Shown here: positions 47,111-59,608 of the stretch, in pieces
Layout of the letters: every line of letters starts with the position of its first letter
Position numbering within the stretch: the first letter of the stretch is position 1
Assembly (NCBI GenBank): GCA_007922225.1
Contig: ML679969.1
Coordinates: 22,546,509 to 22,610,508, forward strand
Reading direction: 5' to 3'
Length of the DNA stretch: 64,000 bases
Source of the DNA: Emydura subglobosa
Taxonomy: Eukaryota; Chordata; Testudines; Chelidae
Notes under the pieces: generated by a model
Database searches by the model: none
Seen by the model: only the letters and a program-made list of their open reading frames with translations
What the model was told of the DNA's origin: nothing
Translations under genes and position numbers: made by a program

Positions 47111-48616
47111 CTGTTATAAAAGTGTATTAAAAAAATGTTATACATACTGGCAAAACATATCAACCAATATTCTTAGTGGCTGAAATTTTCAGCCTAGGAA
47201 TTTAGACTGCTCTATAATTCAAATGGATGCTCTGTCAATCTCCACCAGTATATTTTCATCTAATTTCTCAAAAAGGTCCCAATGAATCTACATGGTTAGT
47301 GAATTACATTGGAAGAGGTCACAAAGATCACATCACCACCATCACAATCTGTTTCCTGACCTCTAGCTTTGTTCAGTTTCATTACCTCCAAACAAAACAT
47401 CAAATTTTCTCGAACAAACACTAGATCGGCTGTTCAAAAGGCTGCCATTTCTCAGCAAAAGAACATTTAGAACACAATCATCATATGGTGATACAAGAAT
47501 GGAGAAATCGCTTAGCTAAACCACCATATGGAAAATAGCCAACATCTGAATCTTCTGCATTGTAACATGTTGAAAAGAGATTCTCATCATCCACAAATCA
47601 GACAAAAATCAATTTTAGGCAATAAAAATTGCATCAAATAGCCTCGTGGGGGTAACAAGTCTCTAAAGACAAGAATTAGAGAACATGGGGATGAAAAGAC
47701 GATAAAAGAATAACCTGAATGTCAATAGTGAGACATGCTCTTCAGAGCCATCAGATGCTATTTCCAAATCTGAAATTTAACATGAGCAGTCCAAGTAAAA
47801 GCATGAGTGACAATGAAAGATTTTGGAAGAGACACCATAGATACCCTCAGAAAACTGACAAGAGAGGTGAATGTGGAAGTTTGTAATCAACCCTTTTAAC
47901 CCTTGAGATAATACAAGCCAAATGGTAAAAGAACCAGCCAGTTACACAGAAATGACTGACACCTCAAACAGTGCTAGCAAGTGAAGGGAACACATCCAAC
48001 ACTGCAAGGGAATAAAGTGTCCTGTCCATGGGAGTGTATCTACTTGCACCCCTCAAAATGAAACTCAGTAATGTGTTAGGGACTTTATTTTTCAATAAAG
48101 TATTTAAATAACCTCTAATTTACTCTAACTTCATTATTCTATGAGTATCTGATAGTGGAGAGGATTAAAAACAAGAGGAATAACCTTCCCTTTCTGGTTC
48201 TATTTATTAAGATGGAGGACGGTTAATGCTGGATTTATGACAGTTGAATCCAATCCCCCCATTTCCTTCAATTGACCAAAAGTCCTGTACGTTCCCATTG
48301 ATAGGTTGCATGTGTCTGGTGAGTTAACATTTGGTTATGTATCTGAGAAGTGGAATCTTTGGAGATGACAAATCCAAATCTGTTGAGAAGTTTAGTGGTC
48401 CAAACCAATCACATGCTATTATGAACAGTCTAAACTGAGGATGTCTCACCACTTGAAACAGGGCAGAAAAAGTTTGGAACAGATTTTTCTTATACAACAC
48501 AATAGTTTTATTGTACACTGCTTTAAGATGCATGTTTGTTCTCTGTGCACTGGGTCTTGATCCTCTGATTCACTTATTTTGCCTGAAACTATTGCAACAT
48601 ATGTAGAATCTATTAA

Positions 48617-49267
48617 TAGAGCCCTGCAAATCCACAGATACCCGCAGATGTGGATACCGATATCTGCAGATCATTTTTGGCAGATGGCGGATCAGATGTG
48701 GATTTCAAAGGTGGGGAAAAGGTGAGGCTGCTTCCCCACCTTTGAGATCGGAGGTGAGGGCTGGCCGCCCATCAGCTGTTCTGTAGGGTTCCCCTGCAGA
48801 CTGCTAATCAGCTATTCCATGGGGTTACCCTGCTGGCCAGTTCGGCAGCCTGCAGGGGAGCCCTGTGGAAAAATTCAGGACAGGGGGTTCACCTGAGGGC
48901 TGCCAATCAGTCAGCCTGTTCCACAGGGCTCCCCTGCTGGCCTCTGATCAGTTGTTCCACAGCAATAACTCTGCAGAACAACTGATCGGCAGAGGAGCCC
49001 CCATGGAACAGCTCTAGAGGGGGCTCCCCTGCGAGCTGCCAATCAGTCAGCTGTTCCACTGGGCTCCCCTGCACACTGATCAGCTGTTGGGCAGTTGCCT
49101 GGAGGAGCTGGCCCCCAAATAGCCGATCCACGATGCTGTAGCAGGGATGGCTTCCAAACAGCTGATTGGGGGCTCCAGAGCTGTGGTTGCATGTGGGTGT
49201 GGTAAGATGATTGGGGTGGATGTGGAACAGATGCAGATCCACATTTGTGTATCCGCGCAGGGCTCTA
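48617..49267. mobile_element. hAT-like non-autonomous element with perfect 8-bp target duplication
   Basis: 651 bp, starting TAGAGCCCTGC and ending GCAGGGCTCTA (11-bp perfect inverted repeats, followed by weaker GGATAC similarity). TCTATTAA flanks it on both sides (48609-48616 and 49268-49275). The 8-bp duplication fits hAT. The interior is GC-rich and made of degenerate repeats of phrases such as CCAATCAGTCAGCTGTTCCA and GGGCTCCCCTGC. No transposase. Confidence 0.88.
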
Positions 49268-50429
49268 TCTATTAAGATACAGGCAATACCCTATACAGAA
49301 AGAGAAGCAGCCTTTGAGATTTGATCCTCAGATCAGAAAGCACCTGAACTGCCTCCAACTACCAGGTTCAATTTATAAACAGATTTACTCGGTCCTTTAT
49401 TATTCAGATAGAGACTCTGAGTTCCATGGAGTTTATTGTGGAAGGCTCTCTTCCATGACACCATAACAATCAAGGCAATGTGTGCTCCACATGCATATGC
49501 AAAGGCCAATAATATAATCTTTAAGATTTGGGATTTGCGCTGGTGCTTTAGCTACAATTTTTCCCTCCTGGAACAGTTGTGCAATTAGCTGCTGCCCTTC
49601 ATTCCAGAATACAGAACTCATTTGATTTGTACTGTATGCAGATAGTTTAAAATGCACTTTGGATGCAACACACTATGTATTAAAATAAACAAAACTTCAA
49701 TATATGAAAAATAGTGTTGTCCAAACCCAATTATTGATGCAAGGTTTCAAAATTTCCATACTATGAGAATCAAAAAAAGTGGAAATAGACAAATTGAGTT
49801 TACAGGAATTTTCACTCTCCAAGACAGTTTAAGTTTGTGTCCGGTAGTATATTCAGTGTTTTGGTTTGTTTTAGATGGCTAGCAATAGGACTACTGGTAT
49901 TTTGCTTGGGAGTCTAACAGATCTCATTGCTGGGGAAACTTCTTGATGTCCATGCTCAGTTTTCCTGTACTTAAATTTCATGCCATTAATCTATGTATCC
50001 TGGTTTAATTAATTCCCACTTCCTCAAGCAATCGAATCCTGATCTTCTTTGCTGTTTAAAAATGTCAAATACTTGCAGCTTCACCAAAGACATACCTTAA
50101 GTCTAGCCACACTCATTTTATCTATTATATTTCTTCATTAGTCACTCCTTACTCATTTCAGTCGTTCTTCCCATTTGACTCCACTTCAACAACATCTTTT
50201 CATATCAGAAAACCCAGAACAGCATGCAGGATTTTATTTTTAGCTTAATTTAATGCAGTTGTTAGATGCCAGCCATCTGTAGAGACTGAAGTCCTCTGCT
50301 TAGCCATTGCGAAGGGATAGCAGCAGCAGAACGTTGCCCACATGGTCTTCAACATATGGGGTTAGCCAGAACAGAGATTGTTACCTCCAGGGGAGAGACG
50401 GCAGTCTACATTCTATGCCCATTCAGTCC

Positions 50430-50645
50430 CTAGTCTCACTTCTTGAGACTGCCAAATGTTTATGTCTGATTGCTGTGGTTTGAGACACCTATCCAGAAAA
50501 GGAAAAGTAAGAGCTTTGTGTAACTCGAAAGCTTGTCTCACCAACAGAAGCTGGTCCAATAAAAGAAGATATTACCTCAACCACCCTATCTCACTAATAT
50601 CCTGGAACCAACATGGCTACAAAATTGAATTCTATTTGGAGTAAC
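50430..50645 (+). mobile_element. Penelope-like element terminal-repeat fragment
   Basis: Contains CTTGTCTCACCAACAGAAGC, GGTCCAATAAAAGAAGATAT and ACCAACATGGCTACAAA. The same sequence occurs in the repeats flanking the Penelope-like element at 56087-60119. Solitary and without coding sequence. Confidence 0.75.
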
Positions 50646-52529
50646 AGACATGGGCTTTCAGGGAGGGTATATAAACTAACAGTTTAAATAACACATAGTT
50701 TGTTCATTTTGACACAAGTCTTCAAATAGTGAAGCCCAAAGTAACTGGCTAAAGAATGAATCCTAACTTCAAAGGGAGATGAATTTGTATAGACTACAAA
50801 TAACTATCAGATAACAGCTCCAATAAGTAATTACTCCCATCGGACAAATCCCTACTTTGGAGAGTAAAGAGCAAGAGGGATGTGATCAGAAATGTTTAAT
50901 GGGAACCTGAAGCAACATACAATGGAGTAAAACAAACAAATTGATAAAAAAATCACTTAAATATCTCATTGGAAAGGCAGAACTATATTTTTTTTAAAAT
51001 GAGAAAATTCAAACAGAACAAAATACCATGACAAGATAAAGAGCATGATGATCCTAGGGTTTTCACATGCTCTTGAAATAACAGACCTAGGCTAGTTTTC
51101 TCTCATAAAAAACAGCTCAAGGGACGTAAAAAAGTCCTCCTGGAACTGATTACGACACACAGCATTAACTATAGCTTTTCCATGTTGAGTGTCCCAATGA
51201 TGAATACAAGACAAAGTGCCAAAGATGACACTCCTTAGGAGAGTCTTCTCAGAAATGTGTTGCAGAATTGCCAATGCAGCATCTAGACAGTGGGCCAAAC
51301 CTTAAGAGATATGGGCCAAACCCTAAGAGATACTGCAAATTTACTTAGCATTGGTATGCACTAAGACCGCTGTAGCTGGACTTACAGATTTTGAATTGCA
51401 ACACTGGCTTTCATTAACAATCTGTGTTAACAAAACAGGCTTTAACATGACCAAACAGACAAAAATAAAGAGAAACAGTTATTTTCCTGCAGATTTTCAA
51501 GTCCATGCTTATAATCTACTTTTGTCAAGAAAGGTTGTACAACTGAATCCTTCAGGAAACCACCATACAGAATTCATTTTAATATTTATGGTGTAAGGAG
51601 CCACTGGGATAGACTTGAAGGTAGATGAAAATATTAACCAAGATAGAAGCCACATAGCATCTTTGGAGGGAATGTTGGGTGCACATTCAAAAACCACCTC
51701 ATTTATTTATCATCTGTGGTAGAAAGGATCAGTAATAAGCAGCTGAATCCCATATCTAACAAATAAAGTTACTGCCACAGACTGTCTCTGAAAAATCTAA
51801 ATTCAGAGGAATCAATTTAGAGTCGGGGGTAAGATGTGTTTTTTAAAATTTCAGTACATTGCCTCACCATGGCAGCATGGATTGGGATGTGAAGTCCTAC
51901 CAAATCACTTTACTGGTGATTGAGCAGCCATTTGGTACTTCATAGAAAGCCAACCTAGCATTTTATGGGAACTCTACAGGAAGTGATCTAGTGAGCACTA
52001 AAGACTTGTCTACACTAGAAAGAGTTTTAAGCAAATTTAATAGATATGTGGCACAGGTGAAGAAAATAGAGTTATTAACATCTTTAAATTATTCTAGTAC
52101 AAATAGGATGCAGGTTTTTAACATGATTACAGTTGGAGTCATGCTACGCATCTACCAGAGAATGTGGACTTCCCAAGCTGGTTGGGAAGAGAACAATTTT
52201 GAAAAAAGGTATCTGGGCATTTATCTTTTTTATTAGAATTGATTTGGACCAAATACTTCTTAGAGTTAACTAGATATAGGTTGAGAATTGCAGTGTATTA
52301 GCAGTAAACTCCAAGTACTTGAACCAATAAGTCCAATCACCTTTGCTGAGATCACCTTTATCCTAGATACCACATCCTCAATTTCTTAGGCTCTTATAAG
52401 AAAGGTTTTATATGAAGTGTCTAACAAACCAAGACTTTGTGATTCCAAGTTTATTTTGTTAGCCCTCTGAAAAAAATACAATTAAACTAGCAAAACACAT
52501 CCATATTTAAGACTGTAGCTATGTTATAA

Positions 52530-52975
52530 TTAATAGATTACAAGACCAGAAGGGACTATTGTGATCAACTAGTCTCATCTCCCACGTAATACAGGCCATA
52601 ACTTCCTTGAATTAATTCCTGTTTGAACTAGAACATTTCTTTTAGAAAAATATTCAAACAATTCAAAAACTGCCTGGTAAATTGTTCAATGATTAGTTAC
52701 CTTCACTTAAACATGTATACCTTGATTCAACTTCCAGCCATTGGATCTTGTTTATATCTGTCTACTAGACTGAAGAGGTTATTATAAAAATTTATCAAAA
52801 TTTTTGTTCCCCATGTAGGTACTTATAGATTGTTCAAGCTTTCACCTTACTTTAAGTTAAATAGACTCCAGGAGCAAAATCTATCACCATAAGGCACATT
52901 TTCCAATCATTCTCGTGGCTCTTATTTGAACCCTCTCCAAATTAATGACTTAGTTATTCCTGGATAAACATGAAA
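52530..52975 (-). mobile_element. CR1 LINE 3' fragment
   Basis: TTACAAGACCAGAAGGGACT, then GATCAACTAGTCTCATCTCC, CTTCCAGCCATTGGATCTTG and CCATGTAGGTACTTATAGA are successive landmarks of a CR1 3' region known from turtles. Diverged and with small deletions. Confidence 0.85.
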
Positions 52976-53564
52976 TCAATAGCCTCTCAAGAGATCAAAT
53001 GGACTGTTGTGTTCAAACTTCAAAGCACTATATTAGAATGTTTGTGTTACATATCTATGTAGTTATAAGATTTGGACTTTATTCTGGATCTGATAAGGAA
53101 TGGAACCAGATTTCTCTTGAATCCTTTTGTGACAAGCCTCTTTGGTTCATGAGGGTTCTAATTCCCCCTGAGTATGCTAAAAACTCCAAGTCCTCTGAGG
53201 GCAAGTATTTTACTGCATTGTTCTGAAGAACTTCTAAATACAACTATTTTGAATATTTTCTTGTCTTTTTTTTTCCCCCTGCTGAGAATTTGGAGTGAAT
53301 TCTTCGCTAATTTAGTTCCCCTTTTTATGTAATTCTCAAGACTAAACTCTGATCACAAGACTCAAAGTTATAGAAGACAGTAACCTGTTCTTTGCAGACA
53401 AGCTCCATGAGGTGGACATACACACACAGATTAAAACTCATTTAAAACCCAAATGGATTTCTGGTGAAGTGAACAGAAGACTATGGAGAACCTAGAGATA
53501 TGGTGACCTTAATATTTGTAAAGAGTTTATTGCAGCCAAAGCTGGTTTAATAAGATAACCCTTT

Positions 53565-53960
53565 CCTATACAGGGAAAGAGTGAGGTTGTAAGAAAGAAA
53601 AGAAAAGAAAAGAAAAGAAAAGAAAGGGATTAGAAATCAATCCAAAGAACTGCAGAGAAAGAAATGGAAAAAGTAGATCAATGATGAAGAGATTTACTAT
53701 GCTACATAGCAAGTCTTTGCACCTCTGATGAAATCTAGATGCCTTAAGCCATGCTTGCTGTGACTTGAGCATCTATTTTTGAGGTTTTAGCTTACAAGCA
53801 TCAAAGGCCAACCTCACCTGATGCTTGGCCGTCTCTATGCCCTCCAAAATAGTCTTCTTTAAGTCCTCCTGCTTGTCCTGCGGAAGGAAAAAGAAGAACT
53901 CACGGATCTTATTCTACAAATAAAATGAATACTTGGCCATGAAGACCTGGTGATTACAGT
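53565..53960 (-). mobile_element. DIRS-like gag-type fragment
   Basis: Minus-strand reading gives a degraded LREFFFFLP-type segment, then DKQEDLKKTILEGIETAKHQ and AWLKASRF. This resembles the gag-like ORF of vertebrate DIRS elements (a helical region followed by a WLR/K-SxF motif). Stops and a frameshift break it. The (AAAAG)n tract at 53591-53627 lies at its left end. The class assignment rests on remembered motif similarity only. Confidence 0.4.
53591..53627 (+). repeat. AAAAG pentanucleotide microsatellite
   Basis: About seven near-perfect AAAAG units in a 37-bp purine tract. Confidence 0.95.
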
Positions 53961-55059
53961 TCAGCTGAATTAGCCAGGGGAGGACAAATCTAGTCTTTAG
54001 ACCAAGTAATACAATTCTTTACCATCATAGCTTCAATCTAACCCACTCAGATTCATGTGGAGAGTGGAAGTTACACATAATATCCACTAGTGCAAAATTC
54101 CAGATGCTTTCTTGTTTATGCCCAGTGAGGAAGAGGGGGATTTCACCACATATTCTGCACCATCTGAACAGGGATAGACTGAGTTAGCACAGCCAAAAAC
54201 ATGACTGAAAAAATTCAGTTTCAATGTTCCGGGTGCATTCTTGTAGTTCTTTTGTTAAAGACAGACAACTTGAGCATTCTTACTAATAACCTTGGATCCT
54301 CTATCAACTTCCCCAGATATTCCAGGACCAGCACTGTTCCTCATGTTAAGGACAGCATATTCATCTCCCTCCCAGTATAATGCAAAGCCCTATTTACAAC
54401 CTACACAACAATAACAAGAATTCAGGTTGACATATATACATACAGAGGTTAAGTGTGCAGTGTGGTGTATCTGAGGAAAACGTAAGATTGATACCAAGGA
54501 TTTGCATTATGGTGTAAGGGAAATTAATGTGTTTTATCATCAACTGGAGGCAAAAGGATGGTGAGGGTGCAGATCTATCAGCCAGTGAGAACTTGTGTAA
54601 GCACTAGGGTATGATTAAGATGTGTCCTGTATCTTGGCATTTCCTTACTCTTTTGGGCTTGAGTTGAGTGGCTATCAGTTAACCAAGCCTACTCCCTTTT
54701 AAACACAGTGTTTATAGAATTTCCTTGATTTTTAAATACAAGTGTAGCATGGTTTGGAGGCAGCATGCGTGTTTGAGATGGGATTGATGGATGTTAGGCT
54801 ACTGTATATGTGCGGGTACCTGCAGGTCTCTCTCTACCCTCCTTAACTCCAGCACAACAGTGCCTACACTTCTGGGGAGCCTTCCTTAGTGCTGCATCTG
54901 CTCCCCCAGGCCAGCTGCAGCTCTTCAGAGCAGTATAGCCTCTGCTGAAGTTGCAGAACTATACAGGCTGCAGAGACCACAGCAATACAGCTTGTATCTT
55001 CTCTCCCCCAGAAATCCTGGCTGCTGCTCCCCAACTCTCCTTATTGTTTAACCATAAAG

Positions 55060-55802
55060 AATATTGACCAGCATCTTCCCTGAGGGCAGTGGACGGAGTC
55101 CCTTAGGAATGGTGCCCTGGAAGCACTTGGGATGAAGCCAGACGGGACTCTAGTGGAGCATCTCCCCCCTCAGGGCCCCTCTCACCAGAGCAAGCACTTC
55201 CTGAATCTGGCCTCAATGTTCAGCACCCCTGCTCTGCCGTGAGATCCCCATAGTGAGTCCCCCTGGATGGGATGCCTGGGGAGCCCTCACACCCTGCAGG
55301 GGCCATGCACCCCATCTTGCCGTCAGAAGTGATTCACAGCCAGTGTGGAAATCAGAAGGGTTTATTAGCTCTCATGAACACAGCGCAGAACAGACTGTTA
55401 GCAGATGAATCAGAAAGTTACAGCAACCAACATTTGGGGGAGTTCTAGAGCCCCATTCTTGGGCTCTGCTCCCAGGGAGCCCCCAAGGGACTGACTCTTT
55501 CAGCCAGCCACCACCAGACACACCCCCTTCTTTCCCCCAGTCCTTTGTTTCTTTCCCAGGCAAGGTGTCCACCTCTCCTTGGTTCTACTTGTCACAAGCT
55601 GTTGCAGCTGATTGGTCCAAGGCGGAGGGGTCCTAGCCATTGTATGTGTACATGTAGCTGGAGAAAAGCCTATCCGCCCTCTTGTGGTCTCTGCAATGGT
55701 CACATACTTGAATGCCATCATCAAAATACATGAGTAACACATAGGGGAAACTGAGGCACATGCTCAGTACTACAAGAAAACATTAAAGATACTGCCACTG
55801 TC
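55060..55802 (-). repeat. Possible LTR-type repeat
   Basis: Contains GAAGTGATTCACAGCCAG, AGAAGGGTTTATTAGCTC and, at the end, AGGGGAAACTGAGGCACATG then CTGCCACTGTCACA. This pattern recalls a reptile LTR family read in reverse (TGTGACAGTGG...). I could not find both termini or a target duplication. Confidence 0.35.
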
Positions 55803-57079
55803 ACATCTCTCCCCTCATTGCAGCCTAAGACTTCAGTTTCACTGGAAATAAGAGTGAAGAGGCTGGCTCTAAAGTGCACCACATTTCAGCTAAATAAAGC
55901 TCCCAGATCAGAGGAAGAGGAGATCTCCACCAGACGGCACTTTTAGCTTAGAGAAAGGAAAACTGATGTAGGAGCCAGGAGATAAAAATCTCATTTGCTA
56001 CTCACTGCTGTTTGTATTTCTGTGAATTTCTGTCCTTAATTTTGAGCCAGGCCTTATACCCACCCCTCAGGAAACAGACAATCAAGCTGTGACACTGAGT
56101 ACCTTTTCCAGACCTGAAGAAGCAGCTTTGTATAAACTCACAAGCTTTGTCTCGTTCACAAACAAAAACTGGTACAATAAAAGATTACCTCACGCACCTT
56201 ATCTCCTTAATAACCTGGGCTAACATGGCTACAACACTGCAAACAACAATGGAGGATACTGAATTCTGCCATTTCAAATGGCAACTACACAACAAAGAAA
56301 ACGGAAGCAAAACTTAACAGCGACATCTACTTCCTGAGCAAATACAAAAACCAAAACATCTCTAGTAGATTCACCATCTATAACCTTCTAACCACTACAT
56401 ACAATGCCAAATATGCTTAACAGCTCTGCAGAACCATCTCCTGCAGCTCAGATGCTCCATAAGGGATCAATTCAAACAAGAAATCATCACATACTCCCAA
56501 ACACTGATGAGGGGGAGAAAAAAAAAAAAACAAAAAACCAGGGAACCTACCTGGAGATCATACAAGAAACCAGAAACAGCTATTACAAAAACCTGATGAG
56601 AGCTGTTCCAGACAAAAACAAAGTAGAACCAAATGCAACAACTTCACAAGCCACAGACCACCTCTGGGAGAAATCATGGACCCACACATGGACACTTCAT
56701 GACATCTCAACATCAGTTTATCAAGGCTATCCGTAACTGGAACTGAATTAACTGTACTCTCCAAAGGAACAAACTTCTACCCCATCAATGAATCTAATAT
56801 ACTAACATGCGGAGAACCAGAATTATTTGACTGACTCAGCCTCAAAGACTTCTTTCACAACAGCAAGACAACCCACAACTACCACCTCCCCACTGACAGT
56901 CTTTGGAAAAAAAGAATTTGACTCAACATCCCACCATAGACGAAGTCACACACTTGATTATTTCACAGATTGATTGAAATCTTTAACAAACATCACATCC
57001 ACCACACACTCACCATTGCCACTGCTGAGGAGATAGCTATACAAGTCCTTGAAATCCAACCACCAGGTAGTAATTAAAT

Positions 57080-57850
57080 CAGCAGCCAAAGTGGCTGCAT
57101 CTCAGTCCTCAACTGTGGCAACTAATTTAATGAAGCCAATCGACAACTCTTCAACAACACCACCTACTATAAAGAACTCAGATGACCCCATACAATTCAC
57201 CCAGTAATTTAAAGATATCATCAAATCCTTCCCTAATCAACTCCAAGAAAAATTCTACAACCTTGTCCCCACTAACCTTCTATAGGCTTCCCAAGATACA
57301 CAAAGAAGGAAACCCAGGCAGACCCATCGTATCTAGCCATGGTGCTCTAAGTAAAGCAGTAAGAGGACTCATAGAAACCATCCTCAAGCCATCCATCATA
57401 CAAAGGGCCAACTTCCTCCAGGACACAACTGACTTCCTCCAGAAACTCTGCAACATTAACAACCTCCTTCAGAGCACCATCCTTGCCATGGATGTCGCCT
57501 CCCAATACACCAACATCCCTCACAGTGACGACATTGCTGCCTGCTTCACATACCTACAAGACAATGGATACCACTCAGATATTCACCCCAAACATTGCCA
57601 AACTCATCTATTTCATCCTCATCCATATACATTCAACAATCACCTTGTCCAAACCATGATAACAGCCACAGGTACCACAACGGTTCCCCATATGTCAATC
57701 TCTTCATGGGCCACTTTGAGGAAGACTTTCTGGACAAATGTACCACAAAACCAACGATATATCGGAGATACATCAATTATATTTTCATTCTCTGGACAGA
57801 TGAGCTAAATTTCCTTTCCATTACAACTTCAACAATCACCACGCATCCAT
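57080..57850 (+). pseudogene. Penelope-like reverse transcriptase remnant
   Basis: The longest open piece starts at 57182. Signature motifs are FYRLPKIHKEGNPGRPIVSS, then DTTDFLQKL, then LAMDVASQYTNIPHSDD; further on, in another frame, YRRYINYIFILWTDEL. The usual YIDD catalytic box reads YINY (57769-57780), so both catalytic aspartates are lost. Upstream, an AADKGG-type segment is visible only with frameshifts. Family assignment is firm from the KIHK...GRPIVS and YTNIPH motifs. Confidence 0.85.
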
Positions 57851-58553
57851 GAAACTCTCTGGAGCACTCCCGTATCAGCATCAACTTCCTAGACACCACG
57901 ATCAGCTTCAACAATGGAACTCTAGACACAGCGAAATACAAGAAATCCATAGATCACCTCACTTATCTTCACAAATCTAGTAGCCACCCTAAATACACCA
58001 AGAAATTGATCATCTACATCCAGGCAACTCAGATACCACAGAATATGTGCCAAATAGGAAGTCCAAGATACACACCTTAGCAAGCTTAACACATCTTTTA
58101 ACAAAAAAGGACATTCCACCAGAAAAGTAGACTGCATAATGGAACAGGCCACTCAAATACCTCAAGAGTAACTGCTTCAATATGGAAAAAATCCTACAAC
58201 CACACCCGAGTTGTCACCTACCACCTCACATTGGAACGTATATGGGGTATCATTAAGCAATTACAACCCGTGCTTGATGGGGACCACATATTGAAAGAAA
58301 TCTCTCTCAAATCTTCTCTTTTGACCTTCAAAAAAAAAACCCAACCTCTCCAAGCTCAACATCAGAAGACATAAGCTCCCTACAAACCAGGACACACCAA
58401 CTCAAAGCAGCACCAGATCCTATCATAACAGATGCAAAAACTCCCAACATCTTTCTCCTGCTATGATGATCAATACCTGCACAACAGCTTTCAAGATCCA
58501 TGTTTCCCACACATACCTATTACAACATGTGGTGTACCTCACTCAGTACACTA

Positions 58554-58818
58554 AGGGTATGTCTACACTGGAATAAAAGACCCGTGGCAAGGTCACAGAT
58601 GGCCTGGGTCAGCTGACTCAGGCTCGTAGGGCCCACTGCATAGACATCTGGGCTTGGGCTAGAGCCCAGGCTCTGGGGCCCCTCCCTGCTCATGAAGTCC
58701 AAGCGCCTGGGCTCCAGCTCAAGTCTGGACATCTACACACCAAAGTTAGAGCCCCGCAAGCCAAAGTCAGCTGACCTGGGCTAGTTATGCTTGTTTATTT
58801 GCTATGTAGATGTACCCT
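58554..58818. mobile_element. MITE inserted in the Penelope-like element
   Basis: 265 bp with ends AGGGTATGTCTACACT and, at the right, TGTAGATGTACCCT (14-bp inverted repeat, two mismatches). TA flanks it on both sides (58552-58553 and 58819-58820), though a TAA or diverged TTAA duplication would also fit. The left flank CTCAGTACACTAA and the right flank AATGCCCCAACAATTA are the two halves of the QCTKCPNNY-type segment of the host element, which proves nesting. Confidence 0.82.
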
Positions 58819-58852
58819 TAATGCCCCAACAATTAGGTGGGTGCGAGACAGA

Positions 58853-59608
58853 TGGTGCCTCGGGCTCTCCCGAAAAGGGGGTGTTTTGGTACAACACCCA
58901 GCCCATGCAGGCCCCGAAATGTCATGCTGGGCACTCACAGGAGCCTCTCTGGACGTGGTAGGGCTCAACAAGCAGCCTTGCAGGCCAGCAAAGCAGTCCT
59001 GAAACCCCACTGGGCATGGCAGAGTTCAACATTCAGCAGTGTTGGGCTGCAAAGCAATCCTGGAGCCCATTTGGGCGTGGCAGGGCGCTACAAGGATCAC
59101 TGCAAAGCAGCACTGCAGTCCCAAGGACCCTCTAGGCATGTTAGCGCTCACCAAACAGCAATGCCCAGCATTATAGCAGTCCTTCTGGCGGGCTCTGATC
59201 GTGAGTCTCTCCCCTCTATTGTCCCACCTGGTGCTGCGGCCTCTGCTGGGATGTTAACCCCTGCTTCCTGCCAGGGAGAGTGCAGCCAGCATGAAGGGGA
59301 GGCAGGGTCCCCACATGGGGTGTGGGAGGGAATGGTACACTTTATTGGGGCCCAGAGGCCCTGGGGGGCCCGGCCCAAGCTGCAACCCCCATTACCACGA
59401 GGAAAACTTTTTTCATGGCTCATGAGATTGTATGTCTGGGATGAGGAATTGTGGAATGTGTGGGGGATGGGGCCCGTGTTACAAGTTTGTACTGGGCCTG
59501 AAAAAATTATGCGTGGGCCCTGTTGGGTGGGGCCTTTCTGGCTACTGAGGAAGCTAAGGGCTCCCCCCTCTGGCGGGAGAGGTTGGTACACTCCCTCACA
59601 TGGTGAAT
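58853..59608. repeat. GC-rich insert of unknown class inside the Penelope-like element
   Basis: The host element stops after GTGGGTGCGAGACAG and resumes at about 59609 with AAGACAATC, so about 755 bp were inserted. The left half is a degenerate tandem array of about 75-bp units (phrases GGGCATGGCAGAGTTCAAC, GGGCGTGGCAGGGCGCTAC, GGACGTGGTAGGGCTCAAC). The right half contains CCCCCCTCTGGCGGGAG. Long open frames on both strands (plus 58837-59622, minus 59148-59591) reflect GC content; neither looks like a protein. Confidence 0.55.

Noticed and set aside
55060..55802. Firm call of an endogenous retrovirus or solo LTR
   Set aside because: No retroviral coding sequence, no paired LTR and no target duplication could be seen; kept only as a low-confidence repeat.
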